Notes under the pieces: model-generated
Told to the model about the DNA's origin: nothing
The model's input: the letters and a program-made list of their open reading frames with translations, nothing else
The model's database searches: none
Part shown: positions 26,227 to 34,182 of the stretch, piece by piece
Layout of the letters: each line of letters starts with the position of its first letter
How positions within the stretch are numbered: the first letter of the stretch is position 1
Assembly (NCBI RefSeq): GCF_016863615.1
Contig: NZ_BOPF01000015.1
Location: 206,445-270,444 of the forward strand
Source: Virgisporangium aliadipatigenens
GTDB taxonomy: Bacteria > Actinomycetota > Actinomycetes > Mycobacteriales > Micromonosporaceae
Length of the DNA: 64,000 bases
Direction of reading: 5' to 3'
Position numbers and translations under genes: made by a program

Positions 26227-27441
26227 TTACACCTTGGCGAGTTCCTTCTCGTCCTCGTCGTTGGCGTTGTCCGAGTCGGCGTCGAGCTCGCCGGCCGCGA
26301 CCTTCTTGTTACGCCGCACCGAGCTCCACACGGACAGGGCGATGAACGCCACACCGATGAGGCCGGTGAACCACTCGGGGATGTGGAACTCGATGGTCAG
26401 GACCAGGATGACGGCCAGCACACCGATGGCCCAGTGCGCGCCGTGCTCCAGGTAGACGTACGAGTCGAGCGTCCCGCGGTTGACCAGGAAGACGGTGAGC
26501 GACCGCACGTACATCGCACCGACACCGAGGCCGATCGCGATGACGATCGGGTCGAGCGTGATGGCGAACGCGCCAACGACGCCGTCGAAGCTGAACGACG
26601 CGTCGAGCACCTCGAGGTAGAGGAAGAGGAAGAACGCCGCCCGTCCCGTGACGACCACCAGCTTGCCGGCCGCGCGCCCGGGGCTCATGTTGCCCTTCTC
26701 CACCTCCTTGGCGTCGGCGACGACCGCTTCGGCGTCCGAGTCGACCTCGTCGTCCTCGTCCTCCTCGTCCACGTCGAACAGCTCACTGAGGCCGTTGACG
26801 AGCAGGTACGTGAGCAGGCCCAGCACGCCGGCGAGCAGCACCCGGCTGCGCTCCTCGTCGGGGGCCAGGAACTCCCCGGCGGCCGCGATGACGGCCAGCG
26901 CGATCACCACGGAGAGCTGGTCCAGCTTGCCGATCTTCGCGAGCGGCTTCTCGATCCAGCGCAGCCAGACGAAGTCGTGATCCTCGAAGACGAAGTCGAG
27001 GAAGATCATGAGAAGGAAGATGCCGCCGAACGCCGCGATCGTCGGGTGCGCCTCGACCAGCAGGCGGGCGAACTCGTCCTGGGAGTCGGGGTTGACGGCC
27101 AGCTCCACCGCTTCCCAGGGAGAGATTCCGGCACTGGCGCTGACCAGCAGGAACGGGAAGACCAGGCGCATGCCGAAGACGGCGATGAGAACGCCGACGG
27201 TCAAGAAGATCGTCTGCCAGAACTTGGACATCCGGCGGAGGATCGTCGCGTTGATCACTGCGTTGTCGAACGAGAACGAGATCTCGAGGATCGTCAGGAT
27301 CGCGACCAGGAACAGAGCGGTCAGACCGGCCGAAACGAAGGTGGTGCCCGGGTCGCGGGTGGCCCCGCCGTACCAGAAGCCACCGGCGAGCCCGGCGGCC
27401 GTCACCACGAACGACCAGAAGAAAGTGCGCAATATGGACAA
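26227..27441 (-). CDS. TerC-family membrane protein (DUF475)
   Basis: A 404-residue integral membrane protein with about nine hydrophobic segments and two matching halves. Each half carries the TerC acidic/polar motif: L-E-I-S-F-S-F-D-N-A-V near residue 50 and L-E-V-L-D-A-S-F-S-F-D-G-V in the second half, probably metal-binding within the membrane. A strongly acidic loop (D-V-D-E-E-D-E-D-D-E) separates them, and an acidic tail ends the protein. It starts at TTG 27441 behind GGAAGG at 5 bases. TerC works with TerD-type proteins at the membrane in metal sensing or export. Confidence 0.9.
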   Translation of the reverse strand: MSILRTFFWSFVVTAAGLAGGFWYGGATRDPGTTFVSAGLTALFLVAILTILEISFSFDNAVINATILRRMSKFWQTIFLTVGVLIAVFGMRLVFPFLLVSASAGISPWEAVELAVNPDSQDEFARLLVEAHPTIAAFGGIFLLMIFLDFVFEDHDFVWLRWIEKPLAKIGKLDQLSVVIALAVIAAAGEFLAPDEERSRVLLAGVLGLLTYLLVNGLSELFDVDEEDEDDEVDSDAEAVVADAKEVEKGNMSPGRAAGKLVVVTGRAAFFLFLYLEVLDASFSFDGVVGAFAITLDPIVIAIGLGVGAMYVRSLTVFLVNRGTLDSYVYLEHGAHWAIGVLAVILVLTIEFHIPEWFTGLIGVAFIALSVWSSVRRNKKVAAGELDADSDNANDEDEKELAKV

Positions 27442-27479
27442 GAGGGCCTTCCCTTACAGGTCCGGTTGTCCTGACGCAG

Positions 27480-27538
27480 GCAACCGCCGGGACAAGGCCC
27501 GGCGGTTGCGCCGCGGGCCGGGTGCTTACCCCGGCCCG
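27480..27538 (-). terminator. Tandem hairpins between terD and terC genes
   Basis: Two perfect hairpins lie in the gap between the first TerD gene and the TerC gene: a 12-bp stem (27480-27491 with 27498-27509) and a 9-bp stem (27514-27522 with 27530-27538). They may terminate the terD transcript or attenuate read-through into terC. Confidence 0.65.
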
Positions 27539-27561
27539 CAGCGATACCCCGTCAGAAAACC

Positions 27562-28137
27562 CTAAACGTTGACACCGTAGTCGAGAGCGATTCCGCGCAG
27601 GCCAGAGGCGTATCCCTGGCCGATCGCGCGGAACTTCCATTCACCGCTGTGCTTGTACAGCTCGCCGAAGACCATGGCGGTCTCGGTGGACGCGTCCTCG
27701 GTGAGGTCGTACCGGGCCAACTCGTTGTTGTCGGCGGAGTTGACCACGCGGATGAAGGCGTTCTGGACCTGCCCGAAGCTCTGCGAACGGGTCTCGGCGT
27801 CGTAGATCGACACGGTGAAGACGACCTTGTCGGCCTCCGGCGGAAGACCGGCGAGGTTGACCTTGACCTGCTCGTCGTCGCCCTCGCCGGAACCGGTGAG
27901 GTTGTCACCCTGGTGCTCGACCGCCCCGTCGGGCGACCGCAGGTTGTTGAAGAAGACGAAGTGCGAATCCGAGATGACCTTGCCGGTCGCGTTGCAGATG
28001 ATCGCGCTGGCGTCCAGGTCGAAGTCGGCGCCGGTGGTGGTCCGGACGTCCCAGCCGAGGCCGACCGTGACCGCCGTCAGGTTCGGTGCCGCTTTGGTGA
28101 GGCTGACGTTGCCACCCTTGCTGAGGCTGACTCCCAC
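27562..28137 (-). CDS. terD: TerD family stress protein (first gene of Ter cluster)
   Basis: A 191-residue canonical TerD: G-V-S-L-S-K-G-G-N-V at the start, L-G-W-D-V-R, F-D-L-D-A-S-A-I, F-F-N-N-L, D-N-L-T-G-x-G-E-G-D-D-E and L-A-R-Y-D-L-T. The GTG at 28137 has GGAGG with 6 bases of spacing; a TTG frame from 28158 would swallow that site and is rejected. It differs more from the other TerD proteins than they do from each other. It is followed by two hairpins before the TerC gene, so it may be made in excess. Confidence 0.92.
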   Translation of the reverse strand: MGVSLSKGGNVSLTKAAPNLTAVTVGLGWDVRTTTGADFDLDASAIICNATGKVISDSHFVFFNNLRSPDGAVEHQGDNLTGSGEGDDEQVKVNLAGLPPEADKVVFTVSIYDAETRSQSFGQVQNAFIRVVNSADNNELARYDLTEDASTETAMVFGELYKHSGEWKFRAIGQGYASGLRGIALDYGVNV

Positions 28138-28281
28138 GAACTTCCTCCATTGTCGCAAGTAACCGGCGGGAGCGATCCCGCGATGGATCTCGGCACGCGG
28201 GCAGCGTGATCCGCCACTGCGCGACGCCTCCGTGCAGTCTGCCAGGTCGGTGCCAAGCCGGTGGCCCCGGTCACCTGCGCG

Positions 28282-29160
28282 TTAGTGGTGGTGATAGTGG
28301 TGGTGACCGCCGTGGCTCGAATCGTCGGGATGGTGGTGCGGGACCTGTGCGGCACCCACCCGGTGCTCGTGTCCGGGGAGCGCGATCCGGTACAGGCACG
28401 TGTCGCAGTTCATCCGGATATCGCCGGTGAGCGCCTCGCGATAGCGCTCGATGACGACGTCCGCGAGCTCGTCGCAGTCGCCGAGGACGTCGGCCGTCAC
28501 CACGGGCACCGCGGGGTGCTCGGCAGCCCAGGCCGCCGCCTGGCTCGCCACCCGCACCGGCAGGATTCCGGTGAACAGGAAATACGGCAGCACGACGACC
28601 CGTTCGGCGCCGAGGCGGGCACAGCGATCCAGGCCGGCCGCCACCGCCGGCGGCGCCAGCGAGACGAACGCGTACTCCACGCCGGCCACGTCCGTGGTCT
28701 CCGCGAGCAGCCGCGCCACCTTGGCGACCTCGGCGTTGGCGTCCGGGTCCGAGGAGCCGCGGCCGACCAGCAGCACGGTCGTGGCCGCGTCGGCGCCGGC
28801 CTCGGCGAGGCGTTCCCGCAGCAGCGCCAGCACGCTCGGGTGCGGGCCGATCGGCCGGCCGTAGGCGATGCGCAGGCCCGGGTGGCGTTCCTGCTCGCGG
28901 GCGAGGGCCGCCGGGATGTCGCCCTTGGCGTGCCCGGCCGCCACCAGCATCAGCGGCACCGTGCCGAGCCGGGTGGCGCCGGCGTCCACCAGGGCCGACA
29001 CCGCGTCGCGGATCGGCGGGGCGGACAGCTCGATGAATCCCCCCGCCACCGGGGTGTCGTCGGCGGCCAGGCGCTTGGCGACGCGTTCGGCGAAGAGGCG
29101 GAACTGCGCCGCACCCGCCTCGTCGGCGCTGCCGTGCCCGGCGATGAGTAGACCGATCAT
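28282..29160 (-). CDS. cbiX: Sirohydrochlorin cobaltochelatase (CbiX-type) with His-rich tail
   Basis: A 292-residue long-form CbiX: two CbiX/CbiK-like halves (about 1-120 and 125-245). The N-terminal half has the catalytic A-G-H-G-S at residues 7-11 and V-A-A-G-H-A-K-G-D-I-P, the second has L-V-G-R-G-S-S-D-P and V-L-P-Y-F-L-F-T-G. It inserts Co2+ into sirohydrochlorin or precorrin. The tail carries M-N-C-D-T-C-L-Y-R and then a dense run of histidines, a likely metal store or delivery site. ATG 29160 overlaps the cobH stop (ATGA), and the gene ends the nine-gene cobalamin operon. Confidence 0.88.
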   Translation of the reverse strand: MIGLLIAGHGSADEAGAAQFRLFAERVAKRLAADDTPVAGGFIELSAPPIRDAVSALVDAGATRLGTVPLMLVAAGHAKGDIPAALAREQERHPGLRIAYGRPIGPHPSVLALLRERLAEAGADAATTVLLVGRGSSDPDANAEVAKVARLLAETTDVAGVEYAFVSLAPPAVAAGLDRCARLGAERVVVLPYFLFTGILPVRVASQAAAWAAEHPAVPVVTADVLGDCDELADVVIERYREALTGDIRMNCDTCLYRIALPGHEHRVGAAQVPHHHPDDSSHGGHHHYHHH

Positions 29161-29765
29161 GTGGATGGATCTCCGTCTTCGAGGGGGTTTCCGTACAGCA
29201 GGGCGTTGACCGCGGCCGCGGCCACCGCGGCGCCGCCCTTCGCGCTGCGGTTGGAGAGCTGGGGCAGGCCCGAGGCGCGCAGGGCCGCCTTGGACTCCGC
29301 CGCTCCGACGAATCCCACGGGGAGCCCGACGACCAGGGCCGGGCGCACCGCGCCGGTCGCGCAGAGCCGGAGCAGTTCGTACAGGGCCGTCGGGGCGTTG
29401 CCGATCACCCAGACCGCGCCGTCCGCGGCCTCCTCCGCGGCCCTCCGGATGCCCGCCGCGCTTCGGGTGAGCCCGTCCGTCGCGCTCTCCGGCAGTCGGC
29501 AGATGCTGTCGAACGTCGTGATGCCGGCCCGCACCATCGCCACGTCCACGACGAGCGGCCGCCTCGCGACGAGTGCCGCCCGGCCGGCGCTGAGGTGCTC
29601 CTCCGTGGTGACCAGGTCGCCCACCCACTCGGGGTCGGCGGTGGTGTGGACGATGCGTTCGGCGACGTCGCGGGTCAGCGGCGGCAGGTGCGTGGTGTCC
29701 ACGCTCGCCCGCAGGATGCGGTACGACTCGGCCTCGATGGGGTGCACCGTTCTCACGCGAGCCAT
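29157..29765 (-). CDS. cobH: Precorrin-8X methylmutase
   Basis: A 202-residue CobH/CbiC, which moves a methyl group from C11 to C12 to give hydrogenobyrinic (or cobyrinic) acid. Seen: H-P-I-E-A-E-S-Y near the start, V-D-V-A-M-V-R-A-G-I (strand plus active-site region), and G-N-A-P-T-A-L-Y-E-L-L and G-L-P-V-G-F-V-G-A-A-E-S-K, diagnostic of the family. The catalytic His of P-I-E context is present. It overlaps the end of the cobJ part by 13 bp and the start of cbiX by 4, so translation is coupled. Confidence 0.93.
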   Translation of the reverse strand: MARVRTVHPIEAESYRILRASVDTTHLPPLTRDVAERIVHTTADPEWVGDLVTTEEHLSAGRAALVARRPLVVDVAMVRAGITTFDSICRLPESATDGLTRSAAGIRRAAEEAADGAVWVIGNAPTALYELLRLCATGAVRPALVVGLPVGFVGAAESKAALRASGLPQLSNRSAKGGAAVAAAAVNALLYGNPLEDGDPST

Positions 29766-31441
29766 CGGTACTCCCGGGGCGTGACCATCCGTCCGCCGGT
29801 GAGGGTGGTGCGCGACGAACCGACGATGACGACGCTCAGCATGTCCACCGCGTCCTCGTCGAGGTCGGCGAGCGTCGTGAGGGTGACCCGTTCGCCCGGG
29901 CGGGTGGCGTCGCGCACGATGCCCACCGGGGTGTCCTTCGGCCGGTGTCCGCGCAGCACGTCCAGCGCCGTGCCGAACTGCGTGCGCCGCTTCAGGCTGC
30001 GCGGGTTGTACAGGCAGACGACGAGGTCGGCGACGGCGCACGCGCGCACCCGTTCCTCGATCACCGGCCACGGCGTGTGCAGGTCCGACAGGGAGAGATA
30101 GGCGTGGTCGTGGCCGAGCGGCGCACCCAGCCGCGCGGCGGCGGCGACCGCGGCCGTGATCCCGGGAACGGCCTCGACGTCCACGTCGTCGCCGGCCAGT
30201 TGCAGGGCCGGCGAGGCCATCGCGTAGATCCCCGCGTCGCCGGAGCCGATCAGCGCGACCGCGTGCCCCGCGGTGGCCAGCGCGACGGCGGTGGCGGCGC
30301 GTTCCTCCTCGGCGCCGAGGCCGCTCTCCTCGACCCGGGTGCCCGGGGGGAGCAGGTGGCGGATCTGGTCGACGTACTGGTCCAGCCCGACGACCACACT
30401 GGCCCGGCGCAGCGCCCGCTCGGCCCGCGGCGCCCGCAGGTCCTCCGCACCCGGCCCGAGCCCGACGAGCGTCAGCCGCCCCCGCGGAACGACCCGCGCG
30501 ACGGCCACCGTGCTCATCGTTCCCACGAGCTTCTGGACCACCAGGTCGCTCCGACGCCCGGCCACTCCCGCGGCCCGCAGCGCGGCGGCCTCGGCCACGC
30601 TCGGCGTCCCCACCGCGTCGCGGACCACCTCGGAGGGATTCGGTACGTCCACAGTGGACAGCTCCGCCGCCGTGAACGTCACGACCGGCCAGCCCCGCGC
30701 TTGAGCGACGGCGCGGATGCCGGGCTCGTCGGCCTTGATGTCGGCGGTGGCGATCGCGCGCACGGACTCGGGCGCGAGGCCCTCCAGGGCGGCGTCGATC
30801 AGCGCGGAGATCTCCTCGGCGGGCGCCCCCCGGCTGGCCCCGACGCCCACGACCAGCGACGGCGGCCGGTACACGAGATCCCCGACGGCGTCGCGCCGAT
30901 CCGACACGACAAGCGTGACGACACCGGTCGACGTCGGAGCCGGGAGGGGTGGGACGGGCCAGGTGGCGTCGGACCGGACGCGGATCTCCGCGCCGGACAG
31001 GACCGCCGTCGTCGCCCGGGCCACCCGCTCCGGGGTCGCCAGGTGGAAGCCGAGGTCGGCGCCGAAGCCGTCGAGCGGCGTGATGCCGACCGCGTCCGTG
31101 GCCGTCGTGACGACCGGCGTCGCGCCCAGCACCCGCGCGACCGACTCGGCGAGGGCGTTCGCGCCGCCGTCGTGGCCGCCGCAGAGCGCGACCGCGAACC
31201 GGCCGGCCTCGTCGACGCAGACCACCCCGGGGTCGGTGTGCTTGTCGGCGAGCAGCGGCGCGATGAGGCGTACGGTCGCGCCGGTGGCGAGGAAGCAGAC
31301 GACGGCGTCGGCGTTCGGCCAGGCGGCCGCGAGCTGGTCGGCGGCCGGTCCACTGTGGACGGTGGTGCGGTCGGGCCAGGCGGCGGCGAGGCGTTGTGCC
31401 AGGCCCCGCCCGCCGGGTGTCACCGCGACGAGCGCGATCAT
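29753..31441 (-). CDS. cobJ: CbiG-CobJ fusion: cobalt-precorrin-5A hydrolase-like / precorrin-3B C17-methyltransferase
   Basis: A 562-residue fusion. Residues 1 to about 310 are CbiG-like (V-V-C-F-L-A-T-G-A-T-V-R, G-G-H-D-G-G-A-N, and the C-terminal P-S-L-V-V-G-V-G-A-S-R-G). Residues about 320-562 are a SAM-dependent CobJ/CbiH methyltransferase (L-V-G-L-G-P-G-A, G-S-G-D-A-G-I-Y-A-M, C-L-Y-N-P-R-S). It contracts the ring and methylates C17. ATG 31441 overlaps the cobL stop and has GGGGAG at 7 bases. Such fusions are common in actinobacteria. Two perfect copies of the GTCCACWGTGGAC motif lie inside it, in different frames. Confidence 0.92.
   Translation of the reverse strand: MIALVAVTPGGRGLAQRLAAAWPDRTTVHSGPAADQLAAAWPNADAVVCFLATGATVRLIAPLLADKHTDPGVVCVDEAGRFAVALCGGHDGGANALAESVARVLGATPVVTTATDAVGITPLDGFGADLGFHLATPERVARATTAVLSGAEIRVRSDATWPVPPLPAPTSTGVVTLVVSDRRDAVGDLVYRPPSLVVGVGASRGAPAEEISALIDAALEGLAPESVRAIATADIKADEPGIRAVAQARGWPVVTFTAAELSTVDVPNPSEVVRDAVGTPSVAEAAALRAAGVAGRRSDLVVQKLVGTMSTVAVARVVPRGRLTLVGLGPGAEDLRAPRAERALRRASVVVGLDQYVDQIRHLLPPGTRVEESGLGAEEERAATAVALATAGHAVALIGSGDAGIYAMASPALQLAGDDVDVEAVPGITAAVAAAARLGAPLGHDHAYLSLSDLHTPWPVIEERVRACAVADLVVCLYNPRSLKRRTQFGTALDVLRGHRPKDTPVGIVRDATRPGERVTLTTLADLDEDAVDMLSVVIVGSSRTTLTGGRMVTPREYRWLA
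30647..30659. repeat. GTCCACWGTGGAC palindrome, copy 1
   Basis: Perfect 13-bp odd palindrome inside cbiG-cobJ. Read in the gene's frame it gives Ser-Thr-Val-Asp with the rare Thr codon ACT. Confidence 0.7.
31348..31360. repeat. GTCCACWGTGGAC palindrome, copy 2
   Basis: Perfect copy near the start of cbiG-cobJ, read in a different frame (Val-His-Ser-Gly). Confidence 0.7.
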
Positions 31442-32673
31442 GAGAGAACTCCCCACAGGACGGTCACCGGGTTGACGGCCGCCAGGCGGTGCGTGCCGTC
31501 GGGCAGCGGCGAGAGGCGGTTCGCCTGCAGCTGTGTGCCTTCCGCGGCGTACCCCGCCGCCGTCATGGCCGCGAGCGCCGGCCCGACCCGTTCGACGGCC
31601 GCGAACGCCGCCACCAGCCGCGCGGGCCGCCGGGCCGCGCACGCCGCGAGCACGTCCAGCCCGCCGCCGCCGACGAAGACGGCATCGGGGTCGGGCAGCC
31701 GTTCGAGGCAGGCGGGTGCGGTATCGATCACCACGTCGACCTCGACCCCGTACACGGCCGCGTTGTGCACGATCGGGCTGTACGCGTCGGCGTCCCGGTC
31801 GACCGCCACGGCCGCGGCGCCGAAGCGCGCGCACTCGACCGCGACGGAGCCGCTGCCCGCCCCGACGTCCCACACGAGGTCGCCGGTGCGGGGTCCGAGC
31901 CGCGCCAGCACGAGGGCCCGGATCTCGGCCTTCGTGATCATGGAGTCCCGGTGCTCGAACGCACTCTCCGGCAGCGCCCACCGATCGGGGGCCGCCGGCG
32001 CACCGGCAAGCCAGCCGGCCTCCGACACGATCGGGACCCGTTCGTAGAAGGCGGCACCGGCGCGGGCGGTGTTGTCGAGCCTCGGCGGGAGGGCGAGGAC
32101 GACCGTCGGAGCGGGCCAGTCCGCCGCGTCGGGGTACTCGCCGACGCGTTCGTCCGGGTGGCCCAGGCGGGAGGCCACCACCAGGCGTCTGCCCGGCAGC
32201 GCGGCCGCCAGTTCGTCGGGGCCGGCGCCCGGGCCGGTCAGGACAGCCACCGTCGAGTGGGCCCTGCAGGCGTTGACCGCGCGGCGCAGGGCGCGTTCGC
32301 CGGTGGTGCCGTGGGCCGAGACGACCACCGCGTCGTCCCAGGGGAGACCGAGCCGGGCGAACGCCAGCGCCACCGAGGAGATCGCCGGTTCGACCACGCA
32401 GGGCAGCGCCGCCCGGCGGATCGCCCGCAGGATGCCGAAGAACCCCGGGTCGCCGCTGGCCAGCACCACCGTGCGCCCCGGGTGCGCACGGATCCGGGTG
32501 AGGGCGGACTCGACGTTGCCGAGCGGAAGAAGTTCGGCCGACGCGGGGATGCCGTTCACTGTGGACAGGTGGCGGGTGCCGCCGACGACCAGCGTCGCCC
32601 CGGCGAGGAACGCGCCCGCCCGAGCCGAGAGGGCGCCGCCGTCGACGCCGAGCACCGCTACCGGTTCACGCAC
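31438..32673 (-). CDS. cobL: Precorrin-6Y C5,15-methyltransferase (decarboxylating)
   Basis: A 411-residue CobL: an N-terminal CbiE-type methyltransferase (about 1-200; L-A-S-G-D-P-G-F-F-G-I-L) and a C-terminal CbiT-type one (about 215-411; D-L-V-W-D-V-G-A-G-S-G-S-V-A-V-E, the SAM-binding loop). It methylates C5 and C15 and decarboxylates the acetate at C12. GTG at 32673 overlaps the cobM stop by 8 bp. Length and order are normal for the fused aerobic-type enzyme. Confidence 0.93.
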   Translation of the reverse strand: MREPVAVLGVDGGALSARAGAFLAGATLVVGGTRHLSTVNGIPASAELLPLGNVESALTRIRAHPGRTVVLASGDPGFFGILRAIRRAALPCVVEPAISSVALAFARLGLPWDDAVVVSAHGTTGERALRRAVNACRAHSTVAVLTGPGAGPDELAAALPGRRLVVASRLGHPDERVGEYPDAADWPAPTVVLALPPRLDNTARAGAAFYERVPIVSEAGWLAGAPAAPDRWALPESAFEHRDSMITKAEIRALVLARLGPRTGDLVWDVGAGSGSVAVECARFGAAAVAVDRDADAYSPIVHNAAVYGVEVDVVIDTAPACLERLPDPDAVFVGGGGLDVLAACAARRPARLVAAFAAVERVGPALAAMTAAGYAAEGTQLQANRLSPLPDGTHRLAAVNPVTVLWGVLS

Positions 32674-33466
32674 CGGATGCTCGCAGGCGGGCCCGCGCGG
32701 CCGGTTCGGCCCGGCGGAACCCGTGGAAGTGGCCGGGGTGGTACAGATGACTGCGCGTGCCGCCGGCGTCGAGGGCCGGCCCGACCAGGAAGAGCGTGTG
32801 CTTCCACAGCTTGTGCGCCTTGACGGTCTCCTCCAGCGTGGCGATCGTGGCGCGCACCAGCAGCTCGTCCGGCCAGGTGACGCGGTACCCGATGAGCACG
32901 GGCGTCTCCGGCGGGTAGCCGCCGGCGAGGAGTTCGGTCGCCAGTTGCTTCGTGCGCGCCGCCGACAGGAACACCGCCATCGTCGTGCCGTGCCGGGCGA
33001 ACTCCGCGATGGACTCCCGCTCCGGCATGGGCGTCTTGCCGCCCTCGAGCCGGGTCAGGATCACCGACTGGGCGACCTCGGGCACCGTCAGTTCCCGCAG
33101 ACCGGCGGCGGCGACCGCCGAGAACGCCGACACGCCCGGGATCACCTCGACCGCCAATCCCATCTCGGCGCACGCGTCGAGCTGCTCCTGCAGTGCGCCC
33201 CACAGGCCGGGGTCGCCGGAGTGCAGCCGCACGACATGCAGTCCCTCGGCGGCGGCCCGCCGGTAGATGTCCACAGTGGACTCCAGCGGGATCGTGGAGG
33301 AGTCGACGATCTCGGCACCCGGCGCGGCGTAGCGCAGCACGTCCTCGTGCACCAGGCTGGCGGCCCACACCACCACGTCGGCGGCGCGGATCGCCTCGGC
33401 CCCGCGCACGGTGATGAGATCCGCGGCCCCCGGCCCCGCCCCGACAAAAGTGACCCGGCCCGTCAT
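32666..33466 (-). CDS. cobM: Precorrin-4 C11-methyltransferase
   Basis: A 266-residue SAM methyltransferase of the CobM/CbiF type: V-T-F-V-G-A-G-P-G-A-A-D-L-I-T at the N-terminus, L-H-S-G-D-P-G-L-W-G-A, V-I-P-G-V-S-A-F, and P-V-L-I-G-Y-R-V-T-W-P-D near the end. It methylates C11 of precorrin-4. The ATG at 33466 has a G-rich site just upstream and overlaps the cobI stop (ATGA). Its tail overlaps cobL by 8 bp. Confidence 0.94.
   Translation of the reverse strand: MTGRVTFVGAGPGAADLITVRGAEAIRAADVVVWAASLVHEDVLRYAAPGAEIVDSSTIPLESTVDIYRRAAAEGLHVVRLHSGDPGLWGALQEQLDACAEMGLAVEVIPGVSAFSAVAAAGLRELTVPEVAQSVILTRLEGGKTPMPERESIAEFARHGTTMAVFLSAARTKQLATELLAGGYPPETPVLIGYRVTWPDELLVRATIATLEETVKAHKLWKHTLFLVGPALDAGGTRSHLYHPGHFHGFRRAEPAARARLRASGA
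33269..33281. repeat. GTCCACWGTGGAC palindrome, copy 3
   Basis: Perfect copy inside cobM, giving Ser-Thr-Val-Asp with codon ACT. Confidence 0.7.
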
Positions 33467-34182
33467 ATCTTTCCCCCTCGGGACGTGCGCACCGCAGGAA
33501 CGAACACAGTGGACAGATACGGTGCGGCACCGTCCACATCGGACAGCCGGTCGACCCGCTCGTCCGGCAACCCCAGATGCGTGCCCAGAACGGCTTCCCG
33601 CCCGGCCTCCTTGACCGCCTCGGCCACCTCGGACAGGTGCCGGCCGGCCTTGTACACCACCACGGAACCGTCGTTCGCCAGCGCCTCCCGCAGTGGCGCC
33701 ACGCCCCCACGCGCGAGCGGCAGCAGCGTGAGCGGTTCGGTCCCCTCGGACAGCGGAACATTCGCCGCCGCGGCCAGCGCCTGCATCGCCGTGACGCCCG
33801 GCACCGTCTCGATGACGGCCTCCGGCAGGAGCGCGTGCACGGTCTGCGAGAGGTACGTGAAGGTGGAGTAGACGTTCGGGTCGCCGATCGTGGCGAACGC
33901 CGCCGTCCCGCCGGCCGCGCGCAGCCACTCGACGATGCGGGCGCCGGCGGCGTCCCAGTGGCGTTCGCGGCGGGCCGCGTCCGTGCGTTCGTTGAGCGCG
34001 AAGACGAGGCGCTCGATGCGGTCGTGACCCGCGTGCGCGCGCACCGTCGCCTCGGCCCGGCCGGTGTCGGTGCCGTCCAGCACCGGCACGAACACCCGGT
34101 CCGCCTCGCTGAGCACCCGGACGGCCTTGACGGTGACCAGTTCGGGGTCGCCGGGGCCCATGCCCACGCCGATCAGACGCAT
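33463..34182 (-). CDS. cobI: Precorrin-2 C20-methyltransferase
   Basis: A 239-residue CobI/CbiL methyltransferase: L-I-G-V-G-M-G-P-G-D-P-E-L-V-T-V-K-A near the start, G-D-P-N-V-Y-S-T-F, and V-P-G-V-T-A-M-Q-A. It adds the C20 methyl to precorrin-2 (or cobalt-precorrin-2). GGGAGG sits 8 bases before ATG 34182. The start overlaps the end of cobB by 10 bp and the stop overlaps cobM, consistent with one polycistronic mRNA. Confidence 0.93.
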   Translation of the reverse strand: MRLIGVGMGPGDPELVTVKAVRVLSEADRVFVPVLDGTDTGRAEATVRAHAGHDRIERLVFALNERTDAARRERHWDAAGARIVEWLRAAGGTAAFATIGDPNVYSTFTYLSQTVHALLPEAVIETVPGVTAMQALAAAANVPLSEGTEPLTLLPLARGGVAPLREALANDGSVVVYKAGRHLSEVAEAVKEAGREAVLGTHLGLPDERVDRLSDVDGAAPYLSTVFVPAVRTSRGGKI

